In this document: positions 26,401-34,499 of the stretch, in pieces
How positions within the stretch are numbered: the first letter of the stretch is position 1
Layout: the number at the start of each line of letters is the position of its first letter
DNA from: Aquabacter sediminis
GTDB lineage: Bacteria; Pseudomonadota; Alphaproteobacteria; Rhizobiales; Xanthobacteraceae
Direction: 5' to 3'
Length of the DNA: 64,000 nucleotides
NCBI RefSeq assembly: GCF_028863665.1
Contig: NZ_JARBFX010000011.1
Coordinates: forward strand, 62,001-126,000
Notes under the pieces: model-generated
The model's input: only the letters and a program-made list of their open reading frames with translations
Told to the model about the DNA's origin: nothing
Database searches by the model: none
Program-made: the position numbers and the translations under genes

Positions 26401-27406
26401 TTTCGCCGGCCGCTACGACACCATCGAGGTCGGCGAAAAGTGCTTCGTGGCTGACGAGGTGACGCTGGGCGACGAGGACGTGCGGCGCGGCTGGATGACG
26501 CTGAAAAACGTGCGCACCGGAGACCGGGTCTTCATCGGCAACGATTCCGTGCTGCCGCCGGGCGCCGACATTCCCGAGGGCGCGCTCATCGGCATCAAGT
26601 CCAAGCCCCCCACCGGCGAGCGGATGCTGCCGGGCGAGACGCGCTTCGGCAGCCCGCCCATCCGCCTGCCCGTGCGCCAGCGCTTCGACAATGCGGATGT
26701 CAGTCACACCTTCCGCCCGCCGCTCTGGCGGCGGGTGCTGCGGGCAGTGTTCGAGCTGTTCAGCGCCTCCATGCCCACCATGATGTTCATCACGCTGGGC
26801 ACCCTGGCGGCGGACTATGTCCTGTTCCCGGTGCTGGAAGATGCGGAGGAATGGAGTGAGTTCCTGCCCACCTTCTTCGCCACCTGCATCGCCTGCTCCT
26901 TCATCCTGGCCGGCGTTGTGCTGGGCGTGAAATGGGCGGTCATGGGCACCTATCGGCCCGGCAATCACGGCCTGTGGTCCTGGTGGGCGCTGCGCACCGA
27001 GGCCATGACTACGCTCTACTGGGGTACAGCCGGCAAGATCCTGCTGGACGCCTTCCGCGGCACGCCCATGCTGCCCTGGGCGCTGCGCCTGTTCGGCGCG
27101 AAGATCGGCAAGGGGGTGTTCATGGACACCACCGACATCACCGAGTTCGACTGCGTCACCATCGGCGACTATGCCGCCATCAATGCCACCTCCAACATCC
27201 AGACCCATCTGTTCGAGGACCGGGTGATGAAGATCGGCAAGGTGGACATCGGCAAGGGTGCCTCCATCGGCGCCCTCACCACGGTGCTTTACGACACCCG
27301 CGTCGGCGACTATGCGGAACTGGGCGTGCTGACCATCGTCATGAAGGGCGAGGCCATCCCTGCCAATACCCGGTGGGCCGGCGCCCCGGCCCAGCCGTTG
27401 GCCTGA
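23411..27406 (+). CDS. Pls/PosA-family non-ribosomal peptide synthetase
   Basis: 1331-aa single-module membrane NRPS. The adenylation domain (about residues 30-530) has TSGSTGKPKG (core A3, about 177), the binding-pocket Asp region FDLSLEEIF (A4), NSYGPTEAT (A5), YRSGD (A7), the A8 region HGRIDDQVKLRGFRLELGEIE and the A10 Lys in LTSGKADRKAL. A carrier domain follows with DLGGHSLL (phosphopantetheine Ser, about residue 563). The remaining about 700 residues alternate membrane segments with three hexapeptide-repeat blocks (about 735-830, 980-1065, 1225-1330), as in epsilon-polylysine and poly-ornithine synthetases, where the C-terminal tandem domains polymerise the amino acid iteratively. No standard C or TE domain. 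Followed by permease and PPTase. The monomer is not deducible by eye. Confidence 0.88.
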   Translation: MMDAVTSTVRPGVLIGHKDASLLRDELLPEIFADTVARQPEHTAIVFGAERVTYAELDARANRVAHALRARGAGPGQFVGIWMSRSLDLHVALLGILKSGAAYIPFDMDAPPDRIGECLEDCAARIVIIDAVTAGKLNRDLPATPAPLQDLLAESTDASPLDLRADGVTRNDPAYAIYTSGSTGKPKGIVIEHRNICHYLRSANLVYGMTEADVSFQGASIAFDLSLEEIFIPYLVGATLWVASSRVLGEVEKLPALMAEAKVSVLDTVPTLLAMMPQDVPSLRIIILGGEACPPSVKQRWCKPGRKVFNSYGPTEATVVATVDEVTVDGPVTIGGPIPNYTCYVVDEQLQLVGPGTEGELLIGGPGVARGYLKRPELSAEKFIANPFGGDGADPVLYRSGDAVSLTEDGRLLFHGRIDDQVKLRGFRLELGEIEARMSGLAGVAQSTVVLRRDDGIDRLVAFVVPQAGVPLDRAALRAALKETLPPYMVPSHFEEMAVLPRLTSGKADRKALKAAPLSAPAEAEQQEEPETETEAALLAAAKPLFPGQAIGFEADFFADLGGHSLLAATFLAAVRDNPALPAITLEDLYSLRTLRAIAARLDERALANPRRILDLSFEPPPLMRRILCGIAQACCVPLLLFALTGPWLTIFVMYALIMSDDVIHWYEVLELMGVYALVTLGISLVGVVGKRIVLWRATPGRYPLWGFYFFRWWLSRQLVEFTHLGLMQGSPLAAATMRLLGAKVGKRVTISGLHAGAIDLLEIGDDVTLGAKISIGNAEVIGNELVIGKVVIGKDAYIGTSCALAHDTVVEEGAELADLTALLPGTHVGAFEHWDGSPGRKIGMVDPSTWPAPAPEPTPGMQKVMNTYYGLMILFMPAISLLPIFPAFYVFEHYDDQLKAILGFEWYLPLITWPTAMLLMFGTVVLVTAIRWIVLPSAPAGTFSIHSGFYVRKWTVALAAEVMLESLSSLFSTIYMRSWYRLMGAKIGKDTEIATNFAGRYDTIEVGEKCFVADEVTLGDEDVRRGWMTLKNVRTGDRVFIGNDSVLPPGADIPEGALIGIKSKPPTGERMLPGETRFGSPPIRLPVRQRFDNADVSHTFRPPLWRRVLRAVFELFSASMPTMMFITLGTLAADYVLFPVLEDAEEWSEFLPTFFATCIACSFILAGVVLGVKWAVMGTYRPGNHGLWSWWALRTEAMTTLYWGTAGKILLDAFRGTPMLPWALRLFGAKIGKGVFMDTTDITEFDCVTIGDYAAINATSNIQTHLFEDRVMKIGKVDIGKGASIGALTTVLYDTRVGDYAELGVLTIVMKGEAIPANTRWAGAPAQPLA

Positions 27407-27593
27407 CCGGCCAAGGCACCGTCCCACGCGCACGGGGAGCGCGGGGACGCCAACACACCTTGTGGCGCCCAGCGTGGGTGCCGCAGGATCGACGTGCCTG
27501 TCCCGGGCGGGCGCGGGTCTTCTCATCCTTCGCCTCTGCGTCCTCCCGCCCGCTCCTTTCTCCCCGCTCGGCCTCCCGCCTCGGAACCCCACG

Positions 27594-29093
27594 ATGACGG
27601 TGCCCTCTTCCGCCCGCGATACCGCGACCGCCTCCAGCGCCGCCGATGCCGGCCGCGCACCGGCCGCAGGCCTGCGCCCGCCTGGCCTGTCGCTGGCGGC
27701 CCTGGCCTGCCTGGTGGTGGGCTCCATGGTGGGGGGCGGCATCTTCTCGCTGCCCGCCGCCTTTGGCTCGGCCACCGGAATTCTCGGCGCGCTGGTGGCC
27801 TGGTCCATCGCCGGCTTCGGCATGCTGATGCTGGCCTTCGTGTTCCAAAGCCTTGCGGATCGCCGCCCCGACATCGATGCCGGCATCTATGCCTATGCTT
27901 TGGAGGGCTTCGGCCCCTATGCGGGCTTCATCGCCGCTCTCTCCTATTGGGCGAGCGCCTTCCTGGGCAACGTGGCCTTTCTCGTATTGGTCATGTCCAC
28001 GCTGGGGGCCTTCATCCCGATCTTCGGCGCAGGGGATACGCCGGCGGCGCTAGCGGGGGCCTCGGCGGTGCTGTGGGCCTTCCATCTCATGCTGCTGCGC
28101 GGGGTGAAGGAGGCCGCCTCCATCAACACCGTGGTGACGGTTGCCAAGCTCCTGCCGCTCGCCGCCTTCCTGGTGATCGTCGCCGCTTCCGTGCGGTGGG
28201 ACATGTTCGAGGTCAACTTCATCGGCCTGAAGGACGTGACCCTGGACGGCGTGCTCGACCAGGTGCGCCAGACCATGCTCATCGTGGTGTTCGTGTTCCT
28301 GGGCATCGAGGGCGCCAGCGTCTATTCGCGCCTAGCCCGCAGGCGCGAGGATGTGGGCCGGGCCACGGTGATCGGCTTCCTGGGCGTGCTCGCCTTGTTC
28401 GTGCTCGTGACCATTCTGCCCTACGGCATCATGCCGAGGGCGCAGCTGGCGCAGCTTCACAATCCTTCGGTGGCCGGCGTGCTGGCGGACCTGATCGGTG
28501 ACGCAGGGCTCGCGCTTGTGAGCCTCGGCGTCCTGGTCTCCGTGCTCGGGGCGTTCCTGGCCTGGTCTCTGCTGGCCGCCGAGGTGCTCTCGGCCGCTGC
28601 CAGGCGCGGGGTCATGCCGGCTTTCCTGGCTCGCGAGAATGCGCGCGGGGCGCCGGCGGCCGCCATCTGGCTCACCACGGGGGCGGCGCAGCTCTTCCTG
28701 TTCCTGACGCTGACGGCGGAATCGGCCTTCAACTTCTTCGTCGACCTAACCAGCGTCACGGCCCTCATTCCCTATGTCTTCGTGGGGGCCTTCGGCGTCC
28801 AATTGGCGCTTTCCCGGCGCTTCTATGGGGACGCGGACGCCGAGCGGAAGCGGGACCTGGTGCGTGGTGCCCTCGCCACCGTGTGCGCGCTCGGCATGCT
28901 GTGGGCGGGCGGCATGAAGATGCTGCTTCTGTCCTCCGTCATCTTCGCGCCGGGCACCTTGCTCTTCATGCAGGTGCGCAAGGAGCAGGGCGGGCGCATC
29001 TTCGGCGGTCCGGAACTGGTGGTCGCCATCCTCATCGTCCTTCTCGCGGTGGGGGTCGGGATCGGCCTGGGCGCCGGGTTTATCAGCCTGTGA
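27594..29093 (+). CDS. APC-family amino acid permease/antiporter (basic amino acid type)
   Basis: 499-aa integral membrane transporter with about 12-14 hydrophobic segments. The first contains the APC signature VVGSMVGGGIFSLPAAFG, and later FVFLGIEGASVYSRLARRREDVGRATVIGF matches the loop typical of the basic amino-acid/polyamine antiporter (ArcD/LysI-like) subfamily (shown here as two adjoining motifs). The N-terminal about 35 residues are Ala/Pro-rich and cytosolic. It lies 187 bp after the NRPS and overlaps the PPTase start by four bases, so it probably supplies the NRPS monomer (lysine, ornithine or arginine) or exchanges it. The ATG at MTVPSSAR is chosen; upstream frame lacks homology. 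Confidence 0.87.
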   Translation: MTVPSSARDTATASSAADAGRAPAAGLRPPGLSLAALACLVVGSMVGGGIFSLPAAFGSATGILGALVAWSIAGFGMLMLAFVFQSLADRRPDIDAGIYAYALEGFGPYAGFIAALSYWASAFLGNVAFLVLVMSTLGAFIPIFGAGDTPAALAGASAVLWAFHLMLLRGVKEAASINTVVTVAKLLPLAAFLVIVAASVRWDMFEVNFIGLKDVTLDGVLDQVRQTMLIVVFVFLGIEGASVYSRLARRREDVGRATVIGFLGVLALFVLVTILPYGIMPRAQLAQLHNPSVAGVLADLIGDAGLALVSLGVLVSVLGAFLAWSLLAAEVLSAAARRGVMPAFLARENARGAPAAAIWLTTGAAQLFLFLTLTAESAFNFFVDLTSVTALIPYVFVGAFGVQLALSRRFYGDADAERKRDLVRGALATVCALGMLWAGGMKMLLLSSVIFAPGTLLFMQVRKEQGGRIFGGPELVVAILIVLLAVGVGIGLGAGFISL

Positions 29094-29875
29094 GCGCGAC
29101 GCTCACCCTCTATCTCGCCCCCACCGGCACGCTCGACGCCACCGAACTGGCCCCGCTCGCCGGGCTTCTGGATGCGGACGAGCAGGCCCGCGCTGATCGT
29201 CTGCCGGGAGGTCCGGCGCGGCGAGATTTCCTGGCCGCCCACGCATTGGTGCGCCTGGCCTTGTCCAACCACCGGCCCGGCACGAAGCCGTGCGCCTGGC
29301 GCTTCGTGACCGGCGCAGATGGCAAGCCCGAAGTCGCCGGAGGGGAAGCGCCCGCCTTCAATCTCAGCCATGCGGCGGGCTTGGTGGCGGTGGCGGTGGG
29401 CGAAGGCATGGCTGTGGGCGTCGATGTGGAGCCCCTGGCCGCGCAGGCGGATCTGGAGCGGGCCGCGCCGGTGTTCTGCTCCAAGGAGGAGCGAGTGGCC
29501 CTCGCTTTGATGGACGTGGCAGAACGGCGCGCCGCCCTGCTGGCGCTCTGGACGCTGAAGGAAAGCCTGCTGAAGGCCATGGGGCGCGGCTTCAGCCTCT
29601 CGCCCCAAGCCATTACGTGCGCGCTCGGCCCGCTGGAGTGGTCAGACGCCCCGGTGGAGCAGCCCCATGCCTGGATGGCGCGGCTGGACGCTGATGGTGC
29701 AGGCACCGTGCCGATGCGCGGTTTCCAGGTCGCGGCCTGTGCCCTCGGCCCGGAGCGCCCGGTGCTGAGGGTGCACGGCGTCCAGTGTTTGGCCGCGCCG
29801 CTCGTCGCTCCCCCCTGCCCGGCGCTTGACGCCGCCTTCGTGCCGGTCGGCCCGAGACAGGCGGGCGCCCGATAA
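29090..29875 (+). CDS. Sfp-type 4'-phosphopantetheinyl transferase
   Basis: 261-aa enzyme that transfers the CoA phosphopantetheine arm to a carrier-protein serine. The family motifs are present: FNLSHAAGLVAVAV, GVDVEPL (Mg-binding Asp/Glu) and FCSKEE with LWTLKESLLKAMGRG (the W-x-x-KE-x-x-x-KA signature). The start is a GTG that overlaps the permease stop (GTGA). Position directly after the NRPS and permease implies it activates the T domain of that NRPS. Convergent with the TetR gene, which ends 3 bp beyond its stop. Confidence 0.93.
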   Translation: MSATLTLYLAPTGTLDATELAPLAGLLDADEQARADRLPGGPARRDFLAAHALVRLALSNHRPGTKPCAWRFVTGADGKPEVAGGEAPAFNLSHAAGLVAVAVGEGMAVGVDVEPLAAQADLERAAPVFCSKEERVALALMDVAERRAALLALWTLKESLLKAMGRGFSLSPQAITCALGPLEWSDAPVEQPHAWMARLDADGAGTVPMRGFQVAACALGPERPVLRVHGVQCLAAPLVAPPCPALDAAFVPVGPRQAGAR

Positions 29876-29878
29876 GGC

Positions 29879-30514
29879 TCAGGGCCTGAAGCCGTCGCGG
29901 ATCTGGCGCACCATGTCAGCCGCCAGCGCCCGCCGGTCGGCCTCTGTCTCGCCGGCGCGGGGGCGATACCAGATGGACATCCAGTTGATGGCGCCCAGCA
30001 TGGCCTTCACCGCCACGGACGGCGTGCAGGGACGTGCACTGCCATCCGCGATGGCGGCTTCCAGCGTCTCCCGGAACAGGCCCTCGAACCGGCGGCGCAT
30101 GTCCATGAGAGCATCGAGGGTGCGCCGCTGGCCTGGCGTCGTGGGCGCCATGCGATGCATATGCACCCCCTGCACCACCACCGCCATGAAGGCGTGGTTC
30201 TCCATCATGGCAACGGCATGAGCCTCCAGCATGGCGGCAAGCCGCGCGCCCGCCGGCCCCTCGGCAATGTCCGCCGCGTGGGCAACAGCCACGAACAGGC
30301 GCTCCATGCCTTCCCGGTGCACGTCGAAGAAGAGGTCGGTCTTGGAGGCATAATAGTGGTAGATGCGGCCCTTGGTGGCGTTGAGGCGGCGGGCCACGTC
30401 GTCGATCGAGGTCGCAGCAAAGCCCTGCTCCATGAAGCAGGCGGCGGCCGCGTCCAGCATGTCGAGCGGGCCGGCCCCCTCCCCTCGCACCTCACGCGCC
30501 TTGCCGTCCGCCAT
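29879..30514 (-). CDS. TetR-family regulator of acyl-CoA metabolism loci
   Basis: 211-aa repressor. The N-terminal HTH (about residues 18-65) has ATSIDDVARRLNATKGRIYHYYASKTDLFF, here in two parts as helix 2-3 and the conserved YHYY(A/S)K(T)DL turn. The C-terminal ligand domain is of the kind that senses acyl-CoAs. Start at the ATG for MADGKARE with AGGAG 10 bases upstream; the longer frame reaches into the operator. An inverted repeat at 30580-30597, 66 bp upstream, recurs at 17227-17244, so it probably controls itself, the divergent MaoC/SDR pair and the acyl-CoA ligase/crotonase locus. Effector unknown. Confidence 0.88.
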   Translation of the reverse strand: MADGKAREVRGEGAGPLDMLDAAAACFMEQGFAATSIDDVARRLNATKGRIYHYYASKTDLFFDVHREGMERLFVAVAHAADIAEGPAGARLAAMLEAHAVAMMENHAFMAVVVQGVHMHRMAPTTPGQRRTLDALMDMRRRFEGLFRETLEAAIADGSARPCTPSVAVKAMLGAINWMSIWYRPRAGETEADRRALAADMVRQIRDGFRP

Positions 30515-30579
30515 TTCCGCACCGCTCCTGCCGCCCGAAGCTAACCCGTTGCGGGGCTCTGGACAAAGGTTCCGCTCCT

Positions 30580-30597
30580 GCATACTACTGAGTATGT
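30580..30597. promoter_or_regulatory. TetR-type operator (copy 2) between tetR and maoC
   Basis: GCATACTACTGAGTATGT contains perfect arms CATACT and AGTATG around ACTG. It is 17/18 identical to the reverse complement of 17227-17244. It lies 66 bp upstream of the TetR start and 88 bp upstream of the MaoC start, as expected for an autoregulated divergent TetR operator. Confidence 0.78.
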
Positions 30598-30684
30598 TGT
30601 CACCGCAAGCGGCCGGGCGCCCTGAGGGCGCGGGGGAGCGATGCGCCCTTCAAGAGCCTGCCGGAACGTCCCGAGACCCCCTCC

Positions 30685-31137
30685 ATGCTTCCTCCCATTC
30701 CCGACGTCGGCGCCCCGCCTTTGGTCAGCCCCTGGATGGATGTCACCCAGCCGCTGGTGGACCTGTTCGCCGATACCATTTCCGACCACCAGTTCATCCA
30801 TGTGGACCCGGAGCGCGCCGCCCGCGAAGGCCTGTTCGGCGGCACCATCGCCCATGGCTTCCTGGTGCTGTCGCTGCTCTCCAAGTTCGCGGCATCGGTC
30901 ATGCAGCTGCCCGGCGAGGGAGAGGTCGGCATCAATTACGGCTTCGACAAAGTGCGTTTCCTTGCCCCCGTGCCCGTGGGCCGGCGCATTCGCGGCCGCT
31001 TCACGGTGGCCGAACGCACCCCCCGCAGTGGCGGCACCCTCGTGCGCTTCGACGCAGCGGTGGAGCTAGAGGGCATCGACCGCCCGGCGGTGTCGGCGGA
31101 ATGGCTGGTCCTGATCTTCAAGGGAAAAACCCAATGA
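30685..31137 (+). CDS. MaoC-like (R)-enoyl-CoA hydratase
   Basis: 150-aa hotdog-fold hydratase of the MaoC/NodN type. The hydratase-2 catalytic region reads SDHQFIHVDPERA followed by GLFGGTIAHGFLVLSLL, supplying the Asp/His pair and the CoA-binding helix. It would hydrate a trans-2-enoyl-CoA to the (3R)-hydroxyacyl-CoA. Its stop overlaps the ATG of the SDR gene by four bases, giving a two-step hydration/oxidation pair equivalent to the separate domains of peroxisomal multifunctional enzyme type 2. Regulated, by inference, by the divergent TetR protein. Confidence 0.88.
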   Translation: MLPPIPDVGAPPLVSPWMDVTQPLVDLFADTISDHQFIHVDPERAAREGLFGGTIAHGFLVLSLLSKFAASVMQLPGEGEVGINYGFDKVRFLAPVPVGRRIRGRFTVAERTPRSGGTLVRFDAAVELEGIDRPAVSAEWLVLIFKGKTQ

Positions 31138-32042
31138 GCATGTCCTTCGACGGCCGCGTGGCCATTGTCACTGGCGCCGGCGGCGGGCTCGGCCGCGCCC
31201 ATGCGCTGGAACTCGCCCGGCGCGGCGCCAAGGTGGTGGTGAACGACTTCGGCGGCGCCCGCGACGGCACGGGCGGCTCCAGCGCCGCCGCCAATGCGGT
31301 GGTGGAAGAAATCCGCGCGGCCGGCGGCACGGCGCTCGCCGATGGCGGCAACGTCACCGTTCTCGCGGACATGGAGGCCATGGCGGCCCGCGCCCTGGAG
31401 GCATTCGGGCGCATCGACATCCTCATCAACAATGCCGGAATCCTGCGCGACCGCACCTTCGCCAAGATGGACATGGCGGACTTCGCGGCGGTGATCGCAG
31501 TGCATCTGCAGGGCTCGGCCAACGCCACCAAGGCGGTGTGGGAGACCATGCGCCGGCAGGGCTATGGGCGCGTGCTGATGACCTCCTCGACCTCCGGCAG
31601 TTACGGCAATTTCGGCCAGGCCAATTATGCGGCCGCCAAGGCGGGCCTGTTGGGGCTCATGAACACGCTGCATTTCGAGGGCGAGAAATACGGCATCCAC
31701 GTCAATGCCATCGTTCCCACCGCCGCCACCCGCATGACCGGCGACATGATGGACGCGGAGATGCTGGCGCTTCTGGCGCCGGAGCATGTCACCCCCGCCG
31801 CGCTCTATCTGGTGAGCGAGGCCGCCCCCAGCCGCACGGCCTTGCTGGCCGGTGCCGGCACGGTGGCGCGCATGGCCATTGTGGAGACCGAGGGCGTCTA
31901 TCTCCCGGAGGGGGAGCGCACGCCCGAGGCGGTGGCCGCAGCCTTCGAGACCATCGCCCGGCTCGATGCGCCCATCGAGACCTCGGCGGGGCTTGCCCAT
32001 GTGGATCGCATCATCGCCCGCGCCAAGGCCGCGAAGGCCTAA
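31134..32042 (+). CDS. SDR-family (3R)-hydroxyacyl-CoA dehydrogenase (MFE-2-like)
   Basis: 302-aa short-chain dehydrogenase. The cofactor motif TGAGGGLGRAHA, the NDFGGARDGTGGSS stretch typical of the MFE-2/17-beta-HSD4 subgroup, NNAG, the catalytic Ser in MTSSTSGSYGNFGQ and YAAAK (Tyr-x-x-x-Lys) are all visible. The C-terminal about 60 residues extend past the usual 250-aa SDR, again as in the MFE-2 type. It should oxidise (3R)-hydroxyacyl-CoA with NAD. Translationally coupled to the MaoC hydratase, together a two-step beta-oxidation-like unit. Confidence 0.9.
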   Translation: MSMSFDGRVAIVTGAGGGLGRAHALELARRGAKVVVNDFGGARDGTGGSSAAANAVVEEIRAAGGTALADGGNVTVLADMEAMAARALEAFGRIDILINNAGILRDRTFAKMDMADFAAVIAVHLQGSANATKAVWETMRRQGYGRVLMTSSTSGSYGNFGQANYAAAKAGLLGLMNTLHFEGEKYGIHVNAIVPTAATRMTGDMMDAEMLALLAPEHVTPAALYLVSEAAPSRTALLAGAGTVARMAIVETEGVYLPEGERTPEAVAAAFETIARLDAPIETSAGLAHVDRIIARAKAAKA

Positions 32043-32092
32043 CGGAAAAAGGCTCGCGGCGACAAGCCAGGCGCCGTTGCCATGACAATAGG

Positions 32093-32122
32093 AAAGGCCC
32101 GGAGGCATGCCCCCGGGCCTTT
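32093..32122. terminator. Rho-independent terminator, probably bidirectional
   Basis: Perfect 10-bp stem AAAGGCCCGG/CCGGGCCTTT (32093-32102 with 32113-32122) around a short loop, with A-tract and T-tract flanks built into the stem ends. It sits between the convergent SDR gene and the ABC binding-protein gene, so it can serve both. Confidence 0.85.
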
Positions 32123-32194
32123 CATCGTTCGCGCCTCTGCCTGCGCCGGATCGCCCGACCGATGTGGCAGCCCGACTTCAGGCCTGCTTCAGCC

Positions 32195-33442
32195 CTATTT
32201 GGCCTTCGCCGCGTCGCGCTTGGCGATGACAGCGGGGCAGGCGCTCTGGGAGAGCGGGCGGAAAGCTTCATCGCCGGGCAGCGTCGCCACCAGGTCATAG
32301 AGGTCCCATTCGCCCTTGGAGGCGGCCGGCGACTTCACCTGGAACACGTAGAAATCGTGCACCATGCGGCCGTCCTCGCGCAGCTTGGCGTTGCGCACCA
32401 CGTCGTCCTTGATGGGCAGTTCCTGCATCTTGGCCACCACCGTCTCGGCATCGTCGGTCTTGGCCGCCGCCACCGCCTTCAGATAGTGCAGGACGGAGGA
32501 ATAGACGCCCGCATGGATGGCGGAGGGGATCTTGCCGTTCTGGGCCTTGAAGCGCTCGGAGAAGGCGCGGGTGCCGTCATCCAGGTCCCAATAGAAGCCT
32601 TCAGAGAGGAGCGTGCCCTGGGCGGTGGGCAGGCCGACGCTCTTCACGTCGAGGGCGGTGAGGAAGAAGGCCACCAGCTTCTGCTTGGAGCCCATGATGC
32701 CGAACTCGCGCGCGGTCTTAATGCCCGACACGGTGTCGTTGCCGGCATTGGCGAGCGCGATGATGTCGGCGCCCGAGCCCTGGGCGGTCAGCAGCGGCGA
32801 GGACAGGTCCACCGCCGGGAAGGGATGGCGCACGGAGCCGAGGAACTTGCCGCCCTTGGCGCTCACCACGGTCTTGGTGTCGGCCTCCAGCTGATGGCCG
32901 AGCGCATAGTCCGCCGTCACCAGATACCAGGAGGTGCCGGGCTGGGTGAGGCGGTTGGCGATGCCGGCCACCTGCACATAGGTGTCCCACATCCACTGCA
33001 CCACATGGCCGGGCTGGCAGGCGTCACCCGTCAGGCGCGCCGTGCCGCCGGGAAACAGGGCGACCCGGTTTTTCTCCTTCACCAGCGGCGCGATGGCCAG
33101 CTGGATGGAGGCGTTGGACATGTCGGCGAGCACGTCGACATTTTCCTCGTCGATCCATTTGCGCGCCGTGGCGGAGGCGATGTCGGCCTTGTTCTGGTGG
33201 TCGGCCGAGATCATCTCGATCTTCATGCCCTTGCACTCGGCCTTCAGGCAGTCGTCGATGGCCATCTGGGCGGCGATCAGCGAGCCCTTGCCGGTGATGT
33301 CGGAATAGACACCCGACATGTCGGTCAGCACGCCGATCTTCACCGTGCCATTGGAATTTTCAGCCGCCGCCGGAGCCGCCGCCAGGGCGACCAGGGCCAG
33401 GGCGCAGCCGGACAGGGCCGCGGCGCGGAACGTCTTCAACAT
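32195..33442 (-). CDS. ABC transporter substrate-binding protein (Peripla_BP_6, Liv/amide type)
   Basis: 415-aa periplasmic receptor of the branched-chain amino acid/amide family. A Sec signal peptide ends near PAAAEN (residue about 30). The mature protein starts TVKIGVLTDMSGVYSDITGKG, the standard N-terminal strand and ligand loop. The ATG for MLKTF is preferred, since GGGAGG (33449-33454) lies 6 bases upstream of it and directly abuts the other candidate at 33448. No permease or ATPase genes follow, so it uses components encoded elsewhere. Last gene of the cyclase-BKACE-lactonase operon, so it probably imports the compound those enzymes degrade. Confidence 0.88.
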   Translation of the reverse strand: MLKTFRAAALSGCALALVALAAAPAAAENSNGTVKIGVLTDMSGVYSDITGKGSLIAAQMAIDDCLKAECKGMKIEMISADHQNKADIASATARKWIDEENVDVLADMSNASIQLAIAPLVKEKNRVALFPGGTARLTGDACQPGHVVQWMWDTYVQVAGIANRLTQPGTSWYLVTADYALGHQLEADTKTVVSAKGGKFLGSVRHPFPAVDLSSPLLTAQGSGADIIALANAGNDTVSGIKTAREFGIMGSKQKLVAFFLTALDVKSVGLPTAQGTLLSEGFYWDLDDGTRAFSERFKAQNGKIPSAIHAGVYSSVLHYLKAVAAAKTDDAETVVAKMQELPIKDDVVRNAKLREDGRMVHDFYVFQVKSPAASKGEWDLYDLVATLPGDEAFRPLSQSACPAVIAKRDAAKAK

Positions 33443-33479
33443 GGTCATCCTCCCAGAGGTCTCTTTGTCTTGAACATGC

Positions 33480-34496
33480 TCACCAGTGAGCCATGGGCAG
33501 GCCCGCCACCGGCGAACGAAATGCGGGAATGCGGGTGCCCCGGAGGCTGCCCACATAGACGGTGCGCAGGTCCGGCCCGCCGAAGGTGACGCTGGCGAAC
33601 CAGGGGGCGATGGTGCCGCCGCAGGCCAGCATCAATTCGGGCGTCGCCTGGTCCGCCGCGAAGGCGTCCATGAGCGTGCGGCCGGCGGCGCTGTCCTGGT
33701 CGTCGTCCAGCAGGATGCGCAGGTCGCCCTCGGGGGTGAGCGCGAAGATGCGGTCCGTCATCACATGGGTGCCCCACAGATTGCCGTGGGCATCGAAGGC
33801 GATGCCGTCGATGAAGGCGCCATGATCGGAGGGGCCGAACACCTCGCGGTCGGTGAGACTCCCATCGGGCTGGACGCGCAGGCGCGTGATGTGGCGCCCG
33901 CAGGTCTCGGCCACATAGAGCCATTCCTCCCTGGTATCGAGGCGGATCTCGTTGGTGAAGCGAAACCCGTCGGCGACGATGCGCAGCCGGCCCTCATCGT
34001 AGAGGGCGATATAGCCGTCCGCCACATTGGGGCTCATGGCCCGCATCCAGTTCTTGATGCGGGTGGAAATGGTCAGCCAGATGCGGTCGCGGCTGTCGCG
34101 CAGCACGAAGTTCACCTTGCCGATGGGCGCGCCATCGATGCTGTCGGCCAGCACCCGGCTCGCCCCGTCCCGGGTCATGATTTCCAGCCGGTCGGTGCCG
34201 AAATTGGAAATCAGGATGTCGCCGGTGCGGGCAAATGCGAGGCCGTTGGGCAAGGTGCCGGAGACAAAGCGCGTCTCCTCGTCGGTGGCGGCGGAAAAAT
34301 CCGTCGCCTCGGTCTGGGTGACCAGACGCTGGGTCCCGTCAGGGCGGATATGGACCACCCCGCCACGCGCATCCGCGCTCCAGAGCGAGCCGTCGCGCTC
34401 GGCCAGGATGCATTCCGGCCGCTGGAGGCCCTCCCCCACATAGGAGAGGCCCGCCGTATCAACCGTGAAGCCGTCAATGGGGTTGGGCGCGGCCAC
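33480..34496 (-). CDS. SMP-30/gluconolactonase-family protein
   Basis: 338-aa six-bladed beta-propeller of the SMP-30/LRE family, metal-dependent lactonases acting on sugar or acid lactones. Features include GEGLQRPECILAERDGSLW (first blade), an NFGTDR-type loop, LPNGLAFARTGDILISNFG and FIDGIAFDAHGNLWGTHV with the Asn/Asp residues that hold the metal. The start is a GTG only 3 bp after the BKACE stop, so translation is coupled. In this operon it may open a lactone produced or released during keto-acid cleavage; substrate not known. Confidence 0.85.
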   Translation of the reverse strand: MAAPNPIDGFTVDTAGLSYVGEGLQRPECILAERDGSLWSADARGGVVHIRPDGTQRLVTQTEATDFSAATDEETRFVSGTLPNGLAFARTGDILISNFGTDRLEIMTRDGASRVLADSIDGAPIGKVNFVLRDSRDRIWLTISTRIKNWMRAMSPNVADGYIALYDEGRLRIVADGFRFTNEIRLDTREEWLYVAETCGRHITRLRVQPDGSLTDREVFGPSDHGAFIDGIAFDAHGNLWGTHVMTDRIFALTPEGDLRILLDDDQDSAAGRTLMDAFAADQATPELMLACGGTIAPWFASVTFGGPDLRTVYVGSLRGTRIPAFRSPVAGLPMAHW

Positions 34497-34499
34497 GGG

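Noticed and set aside
23393-27886. Open frame of 1497 codons on the minus strand
   Set aside because: It lies antisense to the clear NRPS gene, is His/Gly/Arg/Gln-rich without domains and results from high third-position GC.
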